DNA of 64,000 bases from positions 42,935 through 106,934 of the forward strand of contig NZ_SWLZ01000016.1 in the NCBI RefSeq assembly GCF_005502275.1. Reading direction: 5' to 3'. The DNA comes from Robertmurraya siralis (GTDB taxonomy: Bacteria; Bacillota; Bacilli; Bacillales; Cytobacillaceae). Below are positions 62,921-64,000 of this stretch, piece by piece. A model generated the notes under the pieces. The model ran no database searches. It was given only the letters and a program-made list of their open reading frames with translations, and was not told where the DNA came from. Positions within the stretch are counted from its first letter, which is position 1; the number at the start of each line of letters is the position of its first letter. Position numbers and translations under genes: made by a program.

Positions 62921-62953
62921 AATGAATTCACCCCTATCATTAAAATGTAGAAA

Positions 62954-63038
62954 TAAAAAAAGATCAACCTAACGTAGACGCAATGAAATAGAGTGTCTAC
63001 ATTAACTTGATCTTGCCTGTGAGATACAGTTACAATTC
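62954..63038 (-). promoter_or_regulatory. RAT/terminator switch before the antiterminator gene
   Basis: On the minus strand, GAATTGTAACTGTATCTCAC with AGGCAAG (63012-63038) is a LicT-type RAT. It overlaps the left arm of a long terminator, AGATCAAGTTAATGTAGAC with GTCTACGTTAGGTTGATCT (62961-63012), which ends in seven U. Confidence 0.85.
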
Positions 63039-63071
63039 AAAGATTAATTAAGATTATTCAATTATGATTAA

Positions 63072-63100
63072 AGTATAAAAATAAAACGCTTACTTGTCAA
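63072..63100 (-). promoter_or_regulatory. promoter of the PTS operon with cre-like site
   Basis: TTGACA and TATACT with a 17-bp spacer, reading leftwards. The spacer contains AGTAAGCGTTTTAT, whose TAAGCGTTT core matches CcpA operators, so glucose repression is likely. Confidence 0.75.
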
Positions 63101-63590
63101 TATCAAGTAAAGAGAATTTAATCTTGGTGCTCTCTACATTTGCAAGTAAGATCAATTTTTTTTACAATATCAAAGTTTATAAAATATGTATTTATTAATT
63201 ATATAAATTTGATAAAAAATACCGAAACCGATAATGGGATCAATGGATTTGGGATATCTCATTTTTCTCATTTTTATAGGTACACAAAAATAGGATAGGA
63301 TTTAAGTTAAAGATAAAAAAATATCTAGCGATCATCAAAAGGTATAATCAATAGTATGAAGAAATGCGGCTCGAATTCCTAATTGAGGATCAATTTTTTA
63401 AAATGATTTTGAAAGAGCTTAAATTTCATAATTATAAGCATTGTCTAATGCAAATTGGCTTATCCTTGAGCTCAAATAGCCTCCAACCAAGAAGAGCAGT
63501 ACAGACTCCTTCGATTGGATATTATGTGTGTTAAAACTGGATAAGGTGCTCGACAATATTGTTCATTATAAATTTTTTCTGGTATTAAGT
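63101..63590. other. intergenic stretch before the rRNA promoters
   Basis: AT-rich, no gene recognised. The divergent promoters of the PTS operon and of the rRNA operon border it. Confidence 0.5.
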
Positions 63591-63591
63591 A

Positions 63592-63620
63592 TTGACCTCT
63601 GACGATATAGGTGTTAACAT
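63592..63620 (+). promoter_or_regulatory. rRNA operon promoter P1
   Basis: TTGACC and TAACAT, 17-bp spacer, about 290 bp before the 16S gene. Confidence 0.6.
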
Positions 63621-63697
63621 ATTTAAGCTGTCTTGATTAGATAATAATTCAAAAGTAACATAATTATTTACGGAGAAAAGTTGTTCATAAATAATTA

Positions 63698-63726
63698 TTG
63701 ACATGAATTTGATGAGGTGCTACTAT
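63698..63726 (+). promoter_or_regulatory. rRNA operon promoter P2
   Basis: TTGACA and TACTAT, 17-bp spacer. Downstream CTTTGAAAACTAAACAA (63793-63809) is the leader element typical of Bacillus rRNA operons and lies before the 16S start. Confidence 0.7.
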
Positions 63727-63907
63727 AATATAGTTGTTGTTGAAATGACAAAGGTGATTTATGATATTTTTTATATCACCCAAAATTATTGCACTTTGAA
63801 AACTAAACAAATCATACGTCAACAAATAATTATAGTGGAGGCTATCTTTCTTTAAGAAGCTGAAACTAGCCAACGTTTATTTTTAAACATAAGAGCTAAT
63901 CTTACTC

Positions 63908-64000
63908 TTTATTGGAGAGTTTGATCCTGGCTCAGGACGAACGCTGGCGGCGTGCCTAATACATGCAAGTCGAGCGCTTGCACAAGAAAGCTTGCTTTCT
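63908..64000 (+). rRNA. 16S ribosomal RNA, 5' end
   Basis: Starts TTTATTGGAGAGTTTGATCC and continues into CTGGCTCAGGACGAACGCTG, the universal 16S 5' region, then AATACATGCAAGTCGAGCG. Only the first 93 or so bases lie in the window; helix 6 (variable region V1) begins at the right edge. The sequence has the Bacillus-type form. Confidence 0.98.

Overview
The window comes from a low-GC Gram-positive bacterium of the Bacillaceae. The chromosomal backbone gives this away. The order yeaC-yeaD-yebA-guaA, then pbuG, is that of Bacillus subtilis, purine riboswitches precede guaA and pbuG, glcT-ptsG carries a RAT/terminator leader, and the 5' end of a Bacillus-type 16S rRNA gene closes the window. I cannot name the species from the sequence alone.

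Layout. 1-3.7 kb: the 5' part of galE (runs off the left edge), a decayed GNAT acetyltransferase, two small membrane proteins, a lipoprotein, a PIN-domain remnant, and tRNA-Arg(CCU) followed by a 154-bp tandem duplication that copies the 5' half of the tRNA. 4.1-10.44 kb: yeaC-yeaD-yebA and riboswitch-controlled guaA.

10.43-47.63 kb: a Tn916-type integrative conjugative element of about 37.2 kb inserted at the last codons of guaA and bounded by 13-bp direct repeats. The left end carries int, a DUF3173 excisionase candidate, orf8 and a broken orf7. The right end holds the transfer module in Tn916 order (orf15, orf16, orf17, ardA, orf19, relaxase orf20, oriT region, coupling ATPase orf21, orf22, orf23, a small membrane ORF) plus an N6-adenine and a C5-cytosine DNA methyltransferase. 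The middle (13-35.9 kb) is a patchwork of cargo, remnants and insertion sequences: a DUF4872 pseudogene, truncated adcC plus adcB, a MerR-controlled ABC exporter, an Rrf2 regulator and flavin oxidoreductase, a VanZ protein, a BceRS-BceAB peptide-resistance module, TetR and YqeB-like genes, and IS elements of the ISL3, IS3, IS21 and IS1182 families. The Tn916 orf14 and orf13 genes are absent and the end of orf15 is replaced, so the element has probably lost autonomous transfer.

47.8-64 kb: backbone and accessory genes, namely a TetR remnant, an ArsR-MFS pair, a VanRS-like two-component system with a D,D-carboxypeptidase, pbuG, glcT-ptsG, and an antiterminator-controlled operon (BglG-type regulator, PTS EIIBCA, ADP-ribosylglycohydrolase-family enzyme) with two RAT/terminator switches. 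The rRNA operon promoters and 16S start follow.

Most notable observations: (i) a roughly 254-nt multibranched structured RNA candidate inside the element between orf8 and the excisionase candidate, closed by a long-range helix; (ii) a cytosine methyltransferase whose catalytic Cys is replaced by Tyr; (iii) opposite predicted logic in the two guanine-class riboswitches (ON-like for guaA, OFF-like for pbuG); (iv) the PTS/ADP-ribosylglycohydrolase operon, whose substrate is unknown.
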